NCBI RefSeq assembly: GCF_000718095.1
Contig: NZ_JOEI01000011.1
Coordinates: forward strand, 1 to 64,000
Reading direction: 5' to 3'
Length of the DNA: 64,000 bases
Source: Streptomyces scopuliridis RB72
GTDB taxonomy: Bacteria; Actinomycetota; Actinomycetes; Streptomycetales; Streptomycetaceae
The notes below the pieces were generated by a model that saw nothing but the letters and a program-made list of their open reading frames with translations, made no database searches and was not told the DNA's origin. Of the stretch, positions 14,795 through 24,165 are shown in pieces; the stretch's first letter is position 1; the number at the start of each line of letters is the position of its first letter. The translations under genes and the position numbers were made by a program.

Positions 14795-16270
14795 ATGACC
14801 ACAGCGCCCCCGCGGGAGCCGGCCCCACCGACCGGCAAGGAGCCCTGGCCGGCGCGCATGGCGCTGCGCTTCACCGCGTTCTCCGAGAGATGGCTGCCCG
14901 ACGCGCTGGGCTTCGTGCTGGTGGGTACGTTCGCGGTCTTCGCGCTCGGGCTCGTGACCGGCGAGGATCTGTTCGGCGCCCCGTCGGATCCGGCGGCGAC
15001 GACCGGGTACGGACTGGTGGACGCGTGGGGCCAGGGCTTCTGGTCCCTGATCACCTTCACGCTCCAGATGGCGATGATCATTATCGCCGGGTACGCGGTC
15101 GCGGTCTCACCGCCGGTCGGGCGGCTGATCGGCCGGCTCGCGCGGGTGCCCCGTACCCCGCGCGGCGCCATCGCGTACACCGCGGCCGTCGCGATGGTGA
15201 CGTCCTATCTGAACTGGGCCTTCAGTCTGATCTTCACGGCGATCCTCGCCAAGGAGATCGCACGCAGGGTCCCGGGCGTCGACTACCGGGCGCTGGGCGC
15301 GATGGCCTTCCTCGGACTCGGCACCGTATGGGCCCAGGGTCTGTCCGGGTCCGCGGCGCTCCAGGTGGCCAGCGCCGCGTCGAGCCCGCCCGCCGTGCAG
15401 AAGGTCATCGAGGAGGGGCGCGGCAGCGGTCTCATCCCCCTCACGGACACCATCTTCCTCTGGCAGGGCATGGCGGCCACGGCGATCGTGTTCGTCGTCG
15501 CCGTCGGTATGGCGTGGTTCCTGTCACCGTCACCGGAGCGCGCGAAGACCGCCGAGGAGATGGGCGTCGAGCTGGGTCCCAGTGTGGCGGAGGGACGTGC
15601 CGAGCTGCGCCGAGGCCGACCGGGGGAGTGGATCGAGTACAGCCCCGTCTTCGCGATCCTGCTCTTCGCGCTCGGAGTCTGGTACCTGGCACGGCACTTC
15701 GCCCGCGCGGAGGGCAGCGCCCTCAACGCCCTGGATCTGAACACCGTCAACCTCATCCTCATCCTGCTGGCGCTCATCCTGCACTGGCGTCCGGTGCGGC
15801 TGGCCCAGGCGGTCAAGGAGGGGACACCGGCGGCTTCGGGCGTACTGCTCCAATTCCCGCTGTACGGCGGGATCTTCGGGATGATCGCCTTCACCGGGCT
15901 GAGCAAGACCATCGCCGGCTGGCTGGTGTCGGTGTCGAACGAGTTCTTCTACCCGGCCCTCATCGCCATCTACAGCTGTGTGCTCGGTGTCTTCGTCCCC
16001 AGCGGCGGCAGCAAGTGGGTCATCGAGGCGCCCTACGTCCTGGACGCGGCCAACCAACTCCAGGTGAACCAGGGCTGGGTGGTCGTGGTGTACGACCTCG
16101 GCGAGGCGAGCGCCAATCTGCTCCAGCCGTTCTGGATGCTGCCCACGCTGACGATCCTCGGGCTCAAGGCACGCGACATCATGGGCTACACCTTCGCGAT
16201 GTTCCTGGTGTGCTTCCCGGTCGTGCTGATCCTCGTCACCCTGTTCGCCCGTACCCTCCCCTTCCCCTGA
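14795..16270 (+). CDS. atoE: Short-chain fatty acid transporter, AtoE family
   Basis: This 491-aa polytopic membrane protein of the AtoE family is predicted to import short-chain fatty acids such as acetoacetate or butyrate. Family landmarks include TSYLNWAFSLIFTAILAKEIAR, the GLIPLTDTIFLWQG block, FVPSGGSKWVIEAPYVLDAA and the final GLKARDIMGYTFAMFL. About 11-12 membrane segments are visible. ATG 14795 has a good ACAGGAGGAC site. A palindrome about 150 bp upstream may control it. Confidence 0.9.
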   Translation: MTTAPPREPAPPTGKEPWPARMALRFTAFSERWLPDALGFVLVGTFAVFALGLVTGEDLFGAPSDPAATTGYGLVDAWGQGFWSLITFTLQMAMIIIAGYAVAVSPPVGRLIGRLARVPRTPRGAIAYTAAVAMVTSYLNWAFSLIFTAILAKEIARRVPGVDYRALGAMAFLGLGTVWAQGLSGSAALQVASAASSPPAVQKVIEEGRGSGLIPLTDTIFLWQGMAATAIVFVVAVGMAWFLSPSPERAKTAEEMGVELGPSVAEGRAELRRGRPGEWIEYSPVFAILLFALGVWYLARHFARAEGSALNALDLNTVNLILILLALILHWRPVRLAQAVKEGTPAASGVLLQFPLYGGIFGMIAFTGLSKTIAGWLVSVSNEFFYPALIAIYSCVLGVFVPSGGSKWVIEAPYVLDAANQLQVNQGWVVVVYDLGEASANLLQPFWMLPTLTILGLKARDIMGYTFAMFLVCFPVVLILVTLFARTLPFP

Positions 16271-16313
16271 GCGCGAGTGCCCAGCGGTACCAGAGGGTGG
16301 GGGCGCGGCGGCG

Positions 16314-17270
16314 TCAGGTCGTGAACCCCGCGTGCACATGGTCGTGATGGGTGTTGTCGGTGAAGAACTGACCGGGCGCGCCTCCGGAGAGCCGGACCGG
16401 TCCGCCGACGTTGTACGAGCCGGCCGCCGCCGCGTCCCGCATGAACGACTCGACCAGCCGGCGCGAGGTGGCCGGATCGACGACCCGGTGTCCGTCGATC
16501 TGCCAGACGTCGAACGCCCGGCCGCGCAGATGGTCACTGGGCCGGCTGGTGCCGAACACATTCAGCGGATGGCCGGAGCGCACCACACTCACGTACATCC
16601 GGTACGTACCGGCCAGCCGCAGCAGGGCTCGCAGCACGCTCGGATGGACGTTCCCGCTGCGGATGTCCGCCTCGGCGGCGGGAGGCAGCAGGATCCGTGA
16701 CTCGGCCAGGACCCGGCGCGCGGCGTCGGGCAGCGAAGCGGCGGCGGCGCCGGGGCGCGCCGGGTGCAGCGCGGTCACGTCCCAGCGTGGTTGCGCCCGG
16801 CTCAGCCGTACGTCGACGGTCGTGCCGCCGGCGTGCCCCGGGGTCCACTGCCGGCACACCACCAGCACGCTGGCCGAGTCCGCCAGGATCCCGCCGTACT
16901 GCGCGTCGATCACCTGGAGGGCGGCCTCGGGCGCGCCGGGCAGCAGCGGCCCCGCCTGATCCACCAGCGACGGCGCCGCCCCGAGCGCGGCCACCCGCTT
17001 CTTCGCCGCCGCCGCACCGCCCTGGCCGGGGGCCCAGGCGCCGATCGCCTCCACGACCTGTACGGCACGCAGCTTCACGGCGGGGTCGATATCGTCCCGG
17101 TCGGGCCGCCAGGGCGTGGTCGCCGGCAACGAGGAGGACGGCGCGGGCGAACCGGACCGGGACGCCGAGGCGGACGCGGGCGCGGACGGGGAACCCGAGC
17201 ACCCCGCCACTCCCATCAGCAGCCCGCCTGCTCCCAGCAGCAGCGCCCGCCGGCCGAGTGGCTGTCCCAT
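16314..17270 (-). CDS. Lipoprotein with DD-peptidase (M15-like) fold
   Basis: The 318-aa precursor has a lipoprotein signal peptide with Tat-like RR (MGQPLGRRALLLGAGGLLMG) and the lipobox GVAGC, then a Ser/Pro linker and a globular C-terminal region. That region contains SDHLRGRAFDVW, matching the SxHxxGxAxD zinc motif of M15/LAS peptidases, and ends THHDHVHAGF, matching the HxH motif. It is probably a membrane-anchored zinc DD- or LD-peptidase of the cell wall. Start 17270 has GAGGTGGAG just upstream. Confidence 0.82.
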   Translation of the reverse strand: MGQPLGRRALLLGAGGLLMGVAGCSGSPSAPASASASRSGSPAPSSSLPATTPWRPDRDDIDPAVKLRAVQVVEAIGAWAPGQGGAAAAKKRVAALGAAPSLVDQAGPLLPGAPEAALQVIDAQYGGILADSASVLVVCRQWTPGHAGGTTVDVRLSRAQPRWDVTALHPARPGAAAASLPDAARRVLAESRILLPPAAEADIRSGNVHPSVLRALLRLAGTYRMYVSVVRSGHPLNVFGTSRPSDHLRGRAFDVWQIDGHRVVDPATSRRLVESFMRDAAAAGSYNVGGPVRLSGGAPGQFFTDNTHHDHVHAGFTT

Positions 17271-17583
17271 GCTCCACCTCGTTCGTCTCCCCGGCTCTTC
17301 GCCTTCCTCCAGCCTGCGGGGGTGGACGCCACTTCGCATGCGGGCTGTGGCGAACGCGGCACTTGACCGTGCTCGTACCGCTGACCGTGCCCGGACCGGT
17401 GACCGTGCCGTTGAGTGACCGTACTGCTGTCCGCGTCGGCTCGCTGCCCTTGGATCACCGGAATTGCCCACTCGTGTCCGAACCGTGTGGATGGTTGATT
17501 GTTCTGGGTCCACTCCCGGCCGATTCTGGCCGTTTCCGACCAGGGGTGTAGGCCGTTGACCGCAACAGGGCCAGGATATAGCC
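17271..17583. other. Divergent intergenic region with phased TGACCGT repeats
   Basis: No gene. GACCGT occurs at 17365, 17383, 17401 and 17417, that is at 18, 18 and 16-bp steps, between the lipoprotein gene and the STAND gene. The regular phasing could reflect cooperative activator binding or chance low complexity. Confidence 0.45.
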
Positions 17584-19626
17584 GTGGTGGGCAACCTTCC
17601 CGTCGTGACGACCAGTTTCGTTGGCCGAAACAGCGAGCTGGACTGGATCGAACGGGCAATCGCGGAGCACCAGTTGGTCACGCTCACGGGCAGCGGTGGC
17701 GTGGGCAAGAGCCGGCTGGCGCTGCGTGCTGCGGAGCGGGCGGACGGCTTGTTCCCGGATGGGGTGTGGTGGGCGGATCTGTCGCCGTTGTATGACGAGA
17801 GGCTGCTGCTGGGGACGGTGTGTGATGCCGTCGGGCTGTCGGATCATTCGTTGCGGTCGCCGGTGGAGGCGTTGTGCGAGTGGCTGGCGGAGCGGCGGTT
17901 GCTGCTGGTGCTGGACTGCTGCGAACGCACGGTGGCGGCGGTCGGGCATCTGGTCGGTGAACTGCTGACCGCCGCACCAGGGCTGACCGTGCTGGCCACG
18001 AGCCGCCAGCCGCTCGGGGCGCGGGGTGAGCACTGCCTCGACGTACTGCCGCTGCCCCTGGAGGGCGACGACGAGGCGCTGCGGCTCTTCCGCGACCGGG
18101 CGGCCCGTACCGCGCCCCAGATGTCGCTGGACGACCCGGGCACGGCCGCGGCGGCGGTCCGGATCTGTCACCGCCTCGAAGGCATTCCGCTGGCGGTCGA
18201 ACTGGCCTGTGCCCGGCTGGCGGATCATTCCGTCGAGCAGGTCGCGGACCTGCTGACCAGTCGGCTGGATGTGCTGACCGATGACAATGTCTGGCCCCGC
18301 CGCCACCGCGCGCTGCGTACGGCGATCGGGTGGAGCCACGAGCTCTGCGCGCCGCTGGAACGTCTGCTGTGGGCCAGGCTCTCGGTCTTCCGCGGCGACA
18401 TCGAACCGGACGACGCGCGCGCCGTCTGCACCGGCGGCCCCCTGACCCCCGACGCGGTCACCACCGCCCTGGCCGGACTCGTCGCCAAATCCGTCCTGCG
18501 CAGGGACGGTGGCGACGACGGCCGTTATCGCATGCTGGACACGATCCGCGAATACGGCGCCCTGTGGCTGGGCGAGCTCGGCGAGGAGCGGCTCCTCGCC
18601 GACCGGCACGCGGCCCACTTCGCCGGCCTCGCGCGCCGGGCCCACGCCGGCTGGCTCGGTCCGGAACAGGTCGCCTGGTACCGGCGCATCGCCGAAACCC
18701 ACGCCGATCTGTGCGCGGCCATCGACCACCTCCTCGAACACGACCCCGAACAGGGCGTGGAGATGGCGGGCCGCACCGGACTCTTCTGGAGCTGCTGCGG
18801 CCACCTCCACCAGGCGCGCGGCTGTCTGGAACGCGCGCTGCGCCTCCACCCCGCCGGAGGACAGCACCGCACCCGTGCTCTCTGGGCCCTCGGCATCACC
18901 CTCGCGCTCCAGGGCGACCATGAGGCCGCCCGCCGGGTCGGCGAGGAGTGCAGCGTCTCCGCCTGGCACGACCGCGATCCGGAATCCCTGCTCTCCGCGG
19001 CCCACCTCGTCGGCTTCAACTGCCTGATGATGGGCCGCCCCCTCGCCGCGCACACCGTCTGCGACCGCGCGCTGCGCAATCTGCCGGGCGACCCGCTCGA
19101 CGCCCCGTCGCAGCTGCGCTGCCGGGTGATAAGGCTCTTCGCGCTCACCGCGCTCGGCCGGCTCGATGACGCGCGCGAAGAGGCCGCCGGGCTGCAACGG
19201 CTCAGCCTCCGCTACGGAGAGCGCTGGGCGCGCGCCTACGCCGACCACCAACTCGCCTTCATACACCTCTTGCAGGGCCGTCCGCGCGATGCCGAGAGCC
19301 ATGCGCGCGCGATGCTCGCGGGCAAGTACGAGCTGCGCGACAGCCTCGGGATCGCTCTCGGTCTCGATCTGCTCGCCGGAGCGATCGCGGTCCAGGGCGA
19401 CGGTGTGGAGGCGGCCCGTACGTACGGCACGGGACACGCGTACTGGCGCATGATCGGCCACCCCCATCGCGGCTCCCCCGAACTCGGCGCGCTCCGCGAG
19501 GAGTGGGAGCGGCGGGCACGCGAGGCGGCGGGCGACCCCGCTTACGAGAGGGCGTACGACCGGGGGCTGGCCGACGACGCCAGGAGCGGGCTCGTCCGCG
19601 CGCTCCAGGGCCATCTGCCCTCGTAG
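17584..19626 (+). CDS. STAND-family NTPase with TPR-like C-terminus (AfsR-like, no DNA-binding domain)
   Basis: In the 680-aa protein the NB-ARC/STAND ATPase begins at once with SFVGRNSELDWIE. Walker A is GSGGVGKS (residues 36-43), Walker B is LLLVLDCCE (D111), and GIPLAVELACARL is the GxP/sensor block. A winged-helix segment and helical TPR-like repeats follow (about residues 340-640). Such proteins in Streptomyces normally carry a BTAD/SARP N-terminus or a LuxR HTH C-terminus. Neither is present, so this copy likely senses a signal and acts through another protein, or it is a shortened derivative. GTG 17584 has an AGGA site. A GC-rich hairpin follows the gene. Confidence 0.85.
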   Translation: MVGNLPVVTTSFVGRNSELDWIERAIAEHQLVTLTGSGGVGKSRLALRAAERADGLFPDGVWWADLSPLYDERLLLGTVCDAVGLSDHSLRSPVEALCEWLAERRLLLVLDCCERTVAAVGHLVGELLTAAPGLTVLATSRQPLGARGEHCLDVLPLPLEGDDEALRLFRDRAARTAPQMSLDDPGTAAAAVRICHRLEGIPLAVELACARLADHSVEQVADLLTSRLDVLTDDNVWPRRHRALRTAIGWSHELCAPLERLLWARLSVFRGDIEPDDARAVCTGGPLTPDAVTTALAGLVAKSVLRRDGGDDGRYRMLDTIREYGALWLGELGEERLLADRHAAHFAGLARRAHAGWLGPEQVAWYRRIAETHADLCAAIDHLLEHDPEQGVEMAGRTGLFWSCCGHLHQARGCLERALRLHPAGGQHRTRALWALGITLALQGDHEAARRVGEECSVSAWHDRDPESLLSAAHLVGFNCLMMGRPLAAHTVCDRALRNLPGDPLDAPSQLRCRVIRLFALTALGRLDDAREEAAGLQRLSLRYGERWARAYADHQLAFIHLLQGRPRDAESHARAMLAGKYELRDSLGIALGLDLLAGAIAVQGDGVEAARTYGTGHAYWRMIGHPHRGSPELGALREEWERRAREAAGDPAYERAYDRGLADDARSGLVRALQGHLPS

Positions 19627-19639
19627 AGCCCCCGGCACC

Positions 19640-19662
19640 GGCCGGCCGCGGGAGGGCCGGCC
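19640..19662 (+). terminator. GC-rich hairpin after the STAND gene
   Basis: GGCCGGCC (19640-19647), loop of 7, GGCCGGCC (19655-19662), 14 bp after the stop. There is no T-run, but such hairpins commonly end transcripts in Streptomyces. Confidence 0.5.
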
Positions 19663-19695
19663 ACGCGGCGACAAGCCCTCGCACCGCGCCCGCGG

Positions 19696-20196
19696 TCAGG
19701 ACTGGAGCGTGGTGGACCAGGCGGCGGTGACGGCCTCGTAGGCGGTCTGCCCCGTCTCGTCCAGCGCCCTCGTCGTCCCCGCCCGCCCGTCGGTCATGAC
19801 GACCGCCAGCGTCCGTACCGCGAAGGTGTCCAACTCCAGGACCGCCACCACGCGTTCGAGCTGGGAGATCAGACAGCGCGGTGAGCGCGGCGGGTCGCCC
19901 CACTCGGCGCCGGCCTGTCCGACGAGATCCAGGAGCCCCTCCGTGCCCGGCTCGTCGTCGAGGGCGCGGTGCAGCCGGGTGAGGACCTCCCACAGCGCGT
20001 CCAGATCACCGGACTCCACCGCGAGGGCGTGCACGGTCGGCTGTGGCGTGCCCGTGGGGGAGAGCAGTGGTTCGAGACCGCCGCCGGCGCGCGCCGGGAG
20101 CAGGGAGACGAGGAGGTCGCACGCGGTCGCGGCCTCCGCGTAGGGCGCCGCGGGGAGTTCCCACGGGTCGTCGTCCAGGGCGGCGGCCGCCGCCAC
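19696..20196 (-). CDS. Hypothetical protein (166 aa)
   Basis: The frame has good high-GC codon bias and an Ala/Leu-rich acidic sequence (LLVSLLPARAGGGLEPLL, DALWEVLTRLHRALDDEPG) with no signal peptide, membrane segment or domain I recognise. It uses a GTG at 20196 with a poor ribosome site, so the start is uncertain. It is divergent from the membrane protein pair to the right. Confidence 0.5.
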   Translation of the reverse strand: MAAAAALDDDPWELPAAPYAEAATACDLLVSLLPARAGGGLEPLLSPTGTPQPTVHALAVESGDLDALWEVLTRLHRALDDEPGTEGLLDLVGQAGAEWGDPPRSPRCLISQLERVVAVLELDTFAVRTLAVVMTDGRAGTTRALDETGQTAYEAVTAAWSTTLQS

Positions 20197-20304
20197 CCGT
20201 CCCGGTGGACTACATGAACACCTGCTCGGACCCGACGGGACCCGCTCCGACCCGCTCGAACGCTCTCGATACGATCAAGAGCCTTACGGGGACAGGGGGA
20301 TGAC

Positions 20305-21471
20305 ATGGCGGACGGAGCCGATCAGGCCGATCGCGGTCAGGGCCGGGCGAGCCGGCTGAAGGGGTTCGTACGGACCCGGCGCGGGGGCGTGCTGGTGGGC
20401 GCTGCCACCGTGCTGCTGGCCGCGGCGCTCGGTACGTGGGCCACGGACAGCTGGCCGTTCAGCCGAGAGGACCGTTACTGCTGGGGCTCCTGGGAGACGA
20501 ACAGCGGGCCCGGGTTCCTGAGCGACACGCCTGTCGCCGGCGAAGACGAGGGCGCTCGTACCTCCGAGGAGACCGCACCGACCCCGCAACGGCCGACCGG
20601 CCGGTGCGAGGTCGCACTCCGCTCCAGCTCCACGGGCCGCGACGGCGACGAGACCTCCCGGAACGCCGAGATCACACTCACCTATGGCCCGGCGCCCAAG
20701 GACGCCGCGGAGCGCATGGAGTGGATCGGCGCGTACCTCGGCGGTCGTGCCGTACCCCTGCCCGACGGGCTGCCCGGGGCCACCGACGGCGGTCGCGGTC
20801 TGCTCGTACTGCCCGAACGGTGCGACACCCGCGACGGCCGGCCGACGGCGGTCACGCTCGACTCCGACGCGCGGACTTCATGGAGCAAGGGCGGCTCCAT
20901 GAAGTCCAAGGCGGGGCTCGGCGGTGTCCGTTCCGTGGCCGGACTGCTCGTCTCCGCCGCCAACCGGGGTATGGAGGCGGCGGGTTGCGCCCCCGCGAAG
21001 CCGCTGCGGGTCTCCTCGCCCGTACTCATGCTTCCGGAGGGCGACGAGAGCAGCCTCTACTCGGGCGCGTGCCGCATCAAGGGCCTGGAGTTCGACCGGG
21101 AGACGAGCAAGACCCTCGAATACCAGGTCGGCGCGGTCACCTCGGATCTCCAGTCCTGTGCGGTACGGCGCGAGATGGGCGGGGGCCGGTACTTCGACGC
21201 CCTGATGGTCGCCCAGCCCAGGCTGGCCGCGCTCTTCGACGGTACGACGGGCAGCGGAGCGCCCGCGAGCGGCTGGCGCGGTTCCGGGGTCTTCGCCGAC
21301 GCCTACAAGGTCGTACGGGCCGACTGCGCGGGGCGACCCGTGACCCTGCTGATGGTGGACGAGCTCGCGGGCGAGACGACGCCGTACTTCACCGCCTTCA
21401 CCAACGCCGTGACGGGGCGGCTCGGTTGCCCGCCCGTCGCGCCCGTCGCATCTGGGGGATCCGAACGATGA
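20305..21471 (+). CDS. Single-pass membrane protein, copy 1 of a pair
   Basis: The 388-aa protein has a basic N-terminus, one membrane segment at about residues 27-46 (GGVLVGAATVLLAAALGTWA) and a large extracellular domain with several cysteines (RYCWGSWETN, CEVALRSS, GCAPAKP, GACRIKGLEF, LQSCAVRR, ADCAGRP, GCPPV). ATG 20305 has GGGGG nearby. Its stop overlaps the start of the next, related gene (ATGA at 21468-21471). The family is unknown to me. Such surface proteins recur in streptomycetes as tandem paralogues. Confidence 0.75.
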   Translation: MADGADQADRGQGRASRLKGFVRTRRGGVLVGAATVLLAAALGTWATDSWPFSREDRYCWGSWETNSGPGFLSDTPVAGEDEGARTSEETAPTPQRPTGRCEVALRSSSTGRDGDETSRNAEITLTYGPAPKDAAERMEWIGAYLGGRAVPLPDGLPGATDGGRGLLVLPERCDTRDGRPTAVTLDSDARTSWSKGGSMKSKAGLGGVRSVAGLLVSAANRGMEAAGCAPAKPLRVSSPVLMLPEGDESSLYSGACRIKGLEFDRETSKTLEYQVGAVTSDLQSCAVRREMGGGRYFDALMVAQPRLAALFDGTTGSGAPASGWRGSGVFADAYKVVRADCAGRPVTLLMVDELAGETTPYFTAFTNAVTGRLGCPPVAPVASGGSER

Positions 21472-22616
21472 ATGACACCGACACCGGCACCCACACTGAC
21501 ACCGGCATGGACGCCGTCCCCGCACCCCACTGGCCCTGGTGGCACTGGCGGCGGCTGACGCGCGGCCGGCTGCGGCCCGCGCTGGCCGCCGCCGTGGCCG
21601 GGGCCGTGCTCGGCGGCGCGGGAGTGGCCTGGCAGACGGGGACGGGGCCGTTCACGGACGACCGGGCGTGCTGGGGGGCGCTCGGCAAGGACGATGTGGC
21701 GGCGCTGTTCGGCGGGAAGACGGACATCAGGGCGTCCGAGGTGGAGCTCGGTTCGGACCGGATCGAATCCTAAGGACCGTCGGGGCAGTGCCGCCTGCAG
21801 TCGCCCCGGGGCCGCCGGATCACCGTACAGGTCCATCAGCTCGACGCTCGGCAGGGCGGCTCGGGCGAGCGATGGGCCGATGAGTTCCTGTCCGCGCGGC
21901 TGACGCCCCTGGGCGGCGGGCTGCTCGGGATGGCCTCGGACACCAGGGCCTGGCTCGCGGTGCCCGACGGCTGCACCGGCCGGCCCGATGAGCACGACGG
22001 CCCTCTCGTGATCGACATGGAGACGGGCTGGACCATCTACCAAGACGAAGTCGACACGGGGCAGCGCGATCACCTCGCCAGTGCCGTGGTCACACTCGTC
22101 AACGGCTTCCTGGCCGAAGAGGGGTGCGAGGGCGTCCTCGCCGATCCGGTGGCGCGGATGGCGAAACCGGCGCGGTTCGAGGACGCGGAAGCCAAGGGTC
22201 TGTGCGGCATCGAGGGGCTGCGCCTCCCCGGGAAGCGGGGGAGAGGCAAGTTCGACCGTCCCCTGGTGACCAACGGCGAGGGGCCGGTCCGCACCTGCGA
22301 CACCGATGTGCTGTTCGACCGTCCCGCGCTGCGGCTGATGACGGTGGAGGATCCGCGGCTGTCCGTGCTCTACAAGAGGCCGGCCCTCGACGGCGGCAAG
22401 GAGATCGAGGCCACCGGCGGCAACGACGGACACGGCTTCATCCGGGATGACTTCGGGGTGTTCCAGGCGGTGTGCCAGACAGGTGAGGTCACCTTCCTGG
22501 TCCGGGCGGACGACGCGCGCCGCTCCGCCGACATCCGCGCGCTGCTCCCTCGCTATGTGGAGGCGGAGGCCGACCGTATCGGCTGCGGTCCGTTGCGTAT
22601 CACCCTGCCCGGCTGA
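21468..22616 (+). pseudogene. Membrane protein paralogue interrupted by an in-frame TAA
   Basis: The frame starts at ATG 21468 (coupled to copy 1) and encodes a His/Trp-rich N-terminus, a membrane segment (PALAAAVAGAVLGGAGVAW) and RACWGALGKDD, matching RYCWGSWETN of copy 1. At 21771-21773 a TAA stops it. The same reading frame continues without another stop to 22616 with clear coding character (ITVQVHQLDARQGGSGERWA, LCGIEGLRL, CQTGEVTFLVRADD), again parallel to copy 1. A single nonsense change therefore splits a gene of about 383 codons. A sequencing error or a recoding event is the alternative. Confidence 0.7.
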
Positions 22617-22653
22617 CCCGGGGCCCTCCGTGTGATCGGTACCATCACGCCCC

Positions 22654-24099
22654 ATGGCACACGACCCTACGGATCCGGCCTGGGGCACGCTCCTGGACCT
22701 GGGCACGCCGTCCGCCGGTCCGCTGCATCTGCGGCTCGCCCGTGCTCTCCGGGCAGCGGTGGTCGGTGGCCGTATCGTCCCCGGCAGCGCTCTGCCGCCC
22801 AGCAGGGCGCTCGCCGCCGACCTCGGCTGCTCCCGCTGGGTGGTGACGGAGGCGTACTCCCAGCTCATCGCGGAGGGCTATGTCGAGGCACGCGGTGGCT
22901 CGGCAACCAGGGTGCGCGCCGGGGCCGTTCCCGGCCCCCGGCACCCGCGAGCCGTCCGGGAGGAGCCCTGGAAGCCGGAGTTCGATCTGGTGCCGGGCAT
23001 GCCCGACCTCCGCGCGTTTCCCCGTAAACGCTGGGCCGACGCCGTGCGGGAGGCGACCGGCACGCTGCCCTCGGCCGAACTCGGCTACCCCGACCCCGCG
23101 GGGCACCACCGGCTCCGGCAGCGGCTCGCCGCGTATCTCGCGCGGGGGCGGGGGGCGTCGCTGGACGCGGGACACCTCATCGTCTGCGGGGGAACGCTGG
23201 ACGGGGTGCTCCGGATGTGCCGTGCGCTGCGCGCCGGGGGACACACCCGTGTCGCCGTGGAGGACCCCGGCTGGTCACGACTGCGCGCGGCCGTCGCGGC
23301 GGCGGGGCTCGTCCCCGTCCCGGTCCCCGTGGACGACGACGGCCTGCGGGTCGATCTGCTGCGCGCGCTGCCGGAGGTACGGTCCGTGATCGTGGCGCCC
23401 GCCCACCAGTTCCCGACCGGTGTGGTCCTCACGCCACCGCGCCGCGCCGAACTGATCGCCTGGGCCGACGAGGTCGACGGACTGGTCATGGAGGACGACT
23501 ACGACGCGGAGTTCCGCTACGACAGACACCCCGTGGGCACCCTTCAGGGCATGGCGCCGGAACGGGTCGCGCTCATGGGCTCGATCAGCAAGACCCTCTC
23601 TCCGGCGCTGCGGATCGGCTGGGTGGCGGCGCCCCCGCGCTGGATCGAGGCACTCTCCGGCGCGGACACCATCGGCACGCCGCCGCCCGTGATCGACCAG
23701 CGGGCCTTCGCCGGCTTCCTCGACGCGGGTTCCTACGACCGGCATCTGCGGGCGTCGCGGCTGCGGTACCGGAGGCGGCGGGACCACCTCCTCCGGGAGA
23801 TCGCCTCGTCGCTGCCGGGCCATCAGGTCTCCGGCGCGGCGGCCGGGTTCCATCTGCTGCTCCATCTCGCCGACCGCGCGGCGGGAGATGTCGTACGGGG
23901 AGCCGCGCGGCGCGATGTGCGGGTGGCGGATCTCGACGAGTACCGCATGGCCGCGTCGTCGCGGGGCGCGACGCTGGTGCTCGGCTACGGCAACCTGGCC
24001 GACTCGGCGGTGCCGGGCGCCGTCCGGCGGCTGGCGGAAGCGATCCACGAGGCACCGCGGCGGGCCGACGGGGCAGGCGCGTCCCGTACGACGGCCTGA
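22654..24099 (+). CDS. MocR/PdxR-type GntR regulator with aminotransferase domain
   Basis: This 481-aa fusion protein has a GntR-type winged helix at about residues 20-85 (LPPSRALAADLGCSRWVVTEAY is its HTH). After a linker comes a fold-type I aminotransferase domain with EDDYDAEFRYDR and the PLP lysine in GSISKTLSP. Such regulators bind pyridoxal phosphate or its amino acid adducts and control PLP synthesis or amino acid genes. No ribosome site precedes ATG 22654, so the mRNA may be leaderless. It is convergent with the aldo/keto reductase; its target is not evident. Confidence 0.9.
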   Translation: MAHDPTDPAWGTLLDLGTPSAGPLHLRLARALRAAVVGGRIVPGSALPPSRALAADLGCSRWVVTEAYSQLIAEGYVEARGGSATRVRAGAVPGPRHPRAVREEPWKPEFDLVPGMPDLRAFPRKRWADAVREATGTLPSAELGYPDPAGHHRLRQRLAAYLARGRGASLDAGHLIVCGGTLDGVLRMCRALRAGGHTRVAVEDPGWSRLRAAVAAAGLVPVPVPVDDDGLRVDLLRALPEVRSVIVAPAHQFPTGVVLTPPRRAELIAWADEVDGLVMEDDYDAEFRYDRHPVGTLQGMAPERVALMGSISKTLSPALRIGWVAAPPRWIEALSGADTIGTPPPVIDQRAFAGFLDAGSYDRHLRASRLRYRRRRDHLLREIASSLPGHQVSGAAAGFHLLLHLADRAAGDVVRGAARRDVRVADLDEYRMAASSRGATLVLGYGNLADSAVPGAVRRLAEAIHEAPRRADGAGASRTTA

Positions 24100-24165
24100 G
24101 GTGTGTCTCCTGGCGCATGCGCGCGAGGAGGCGTGCCCCGAACGACCGTCGCGCCGGGTCCAGGG

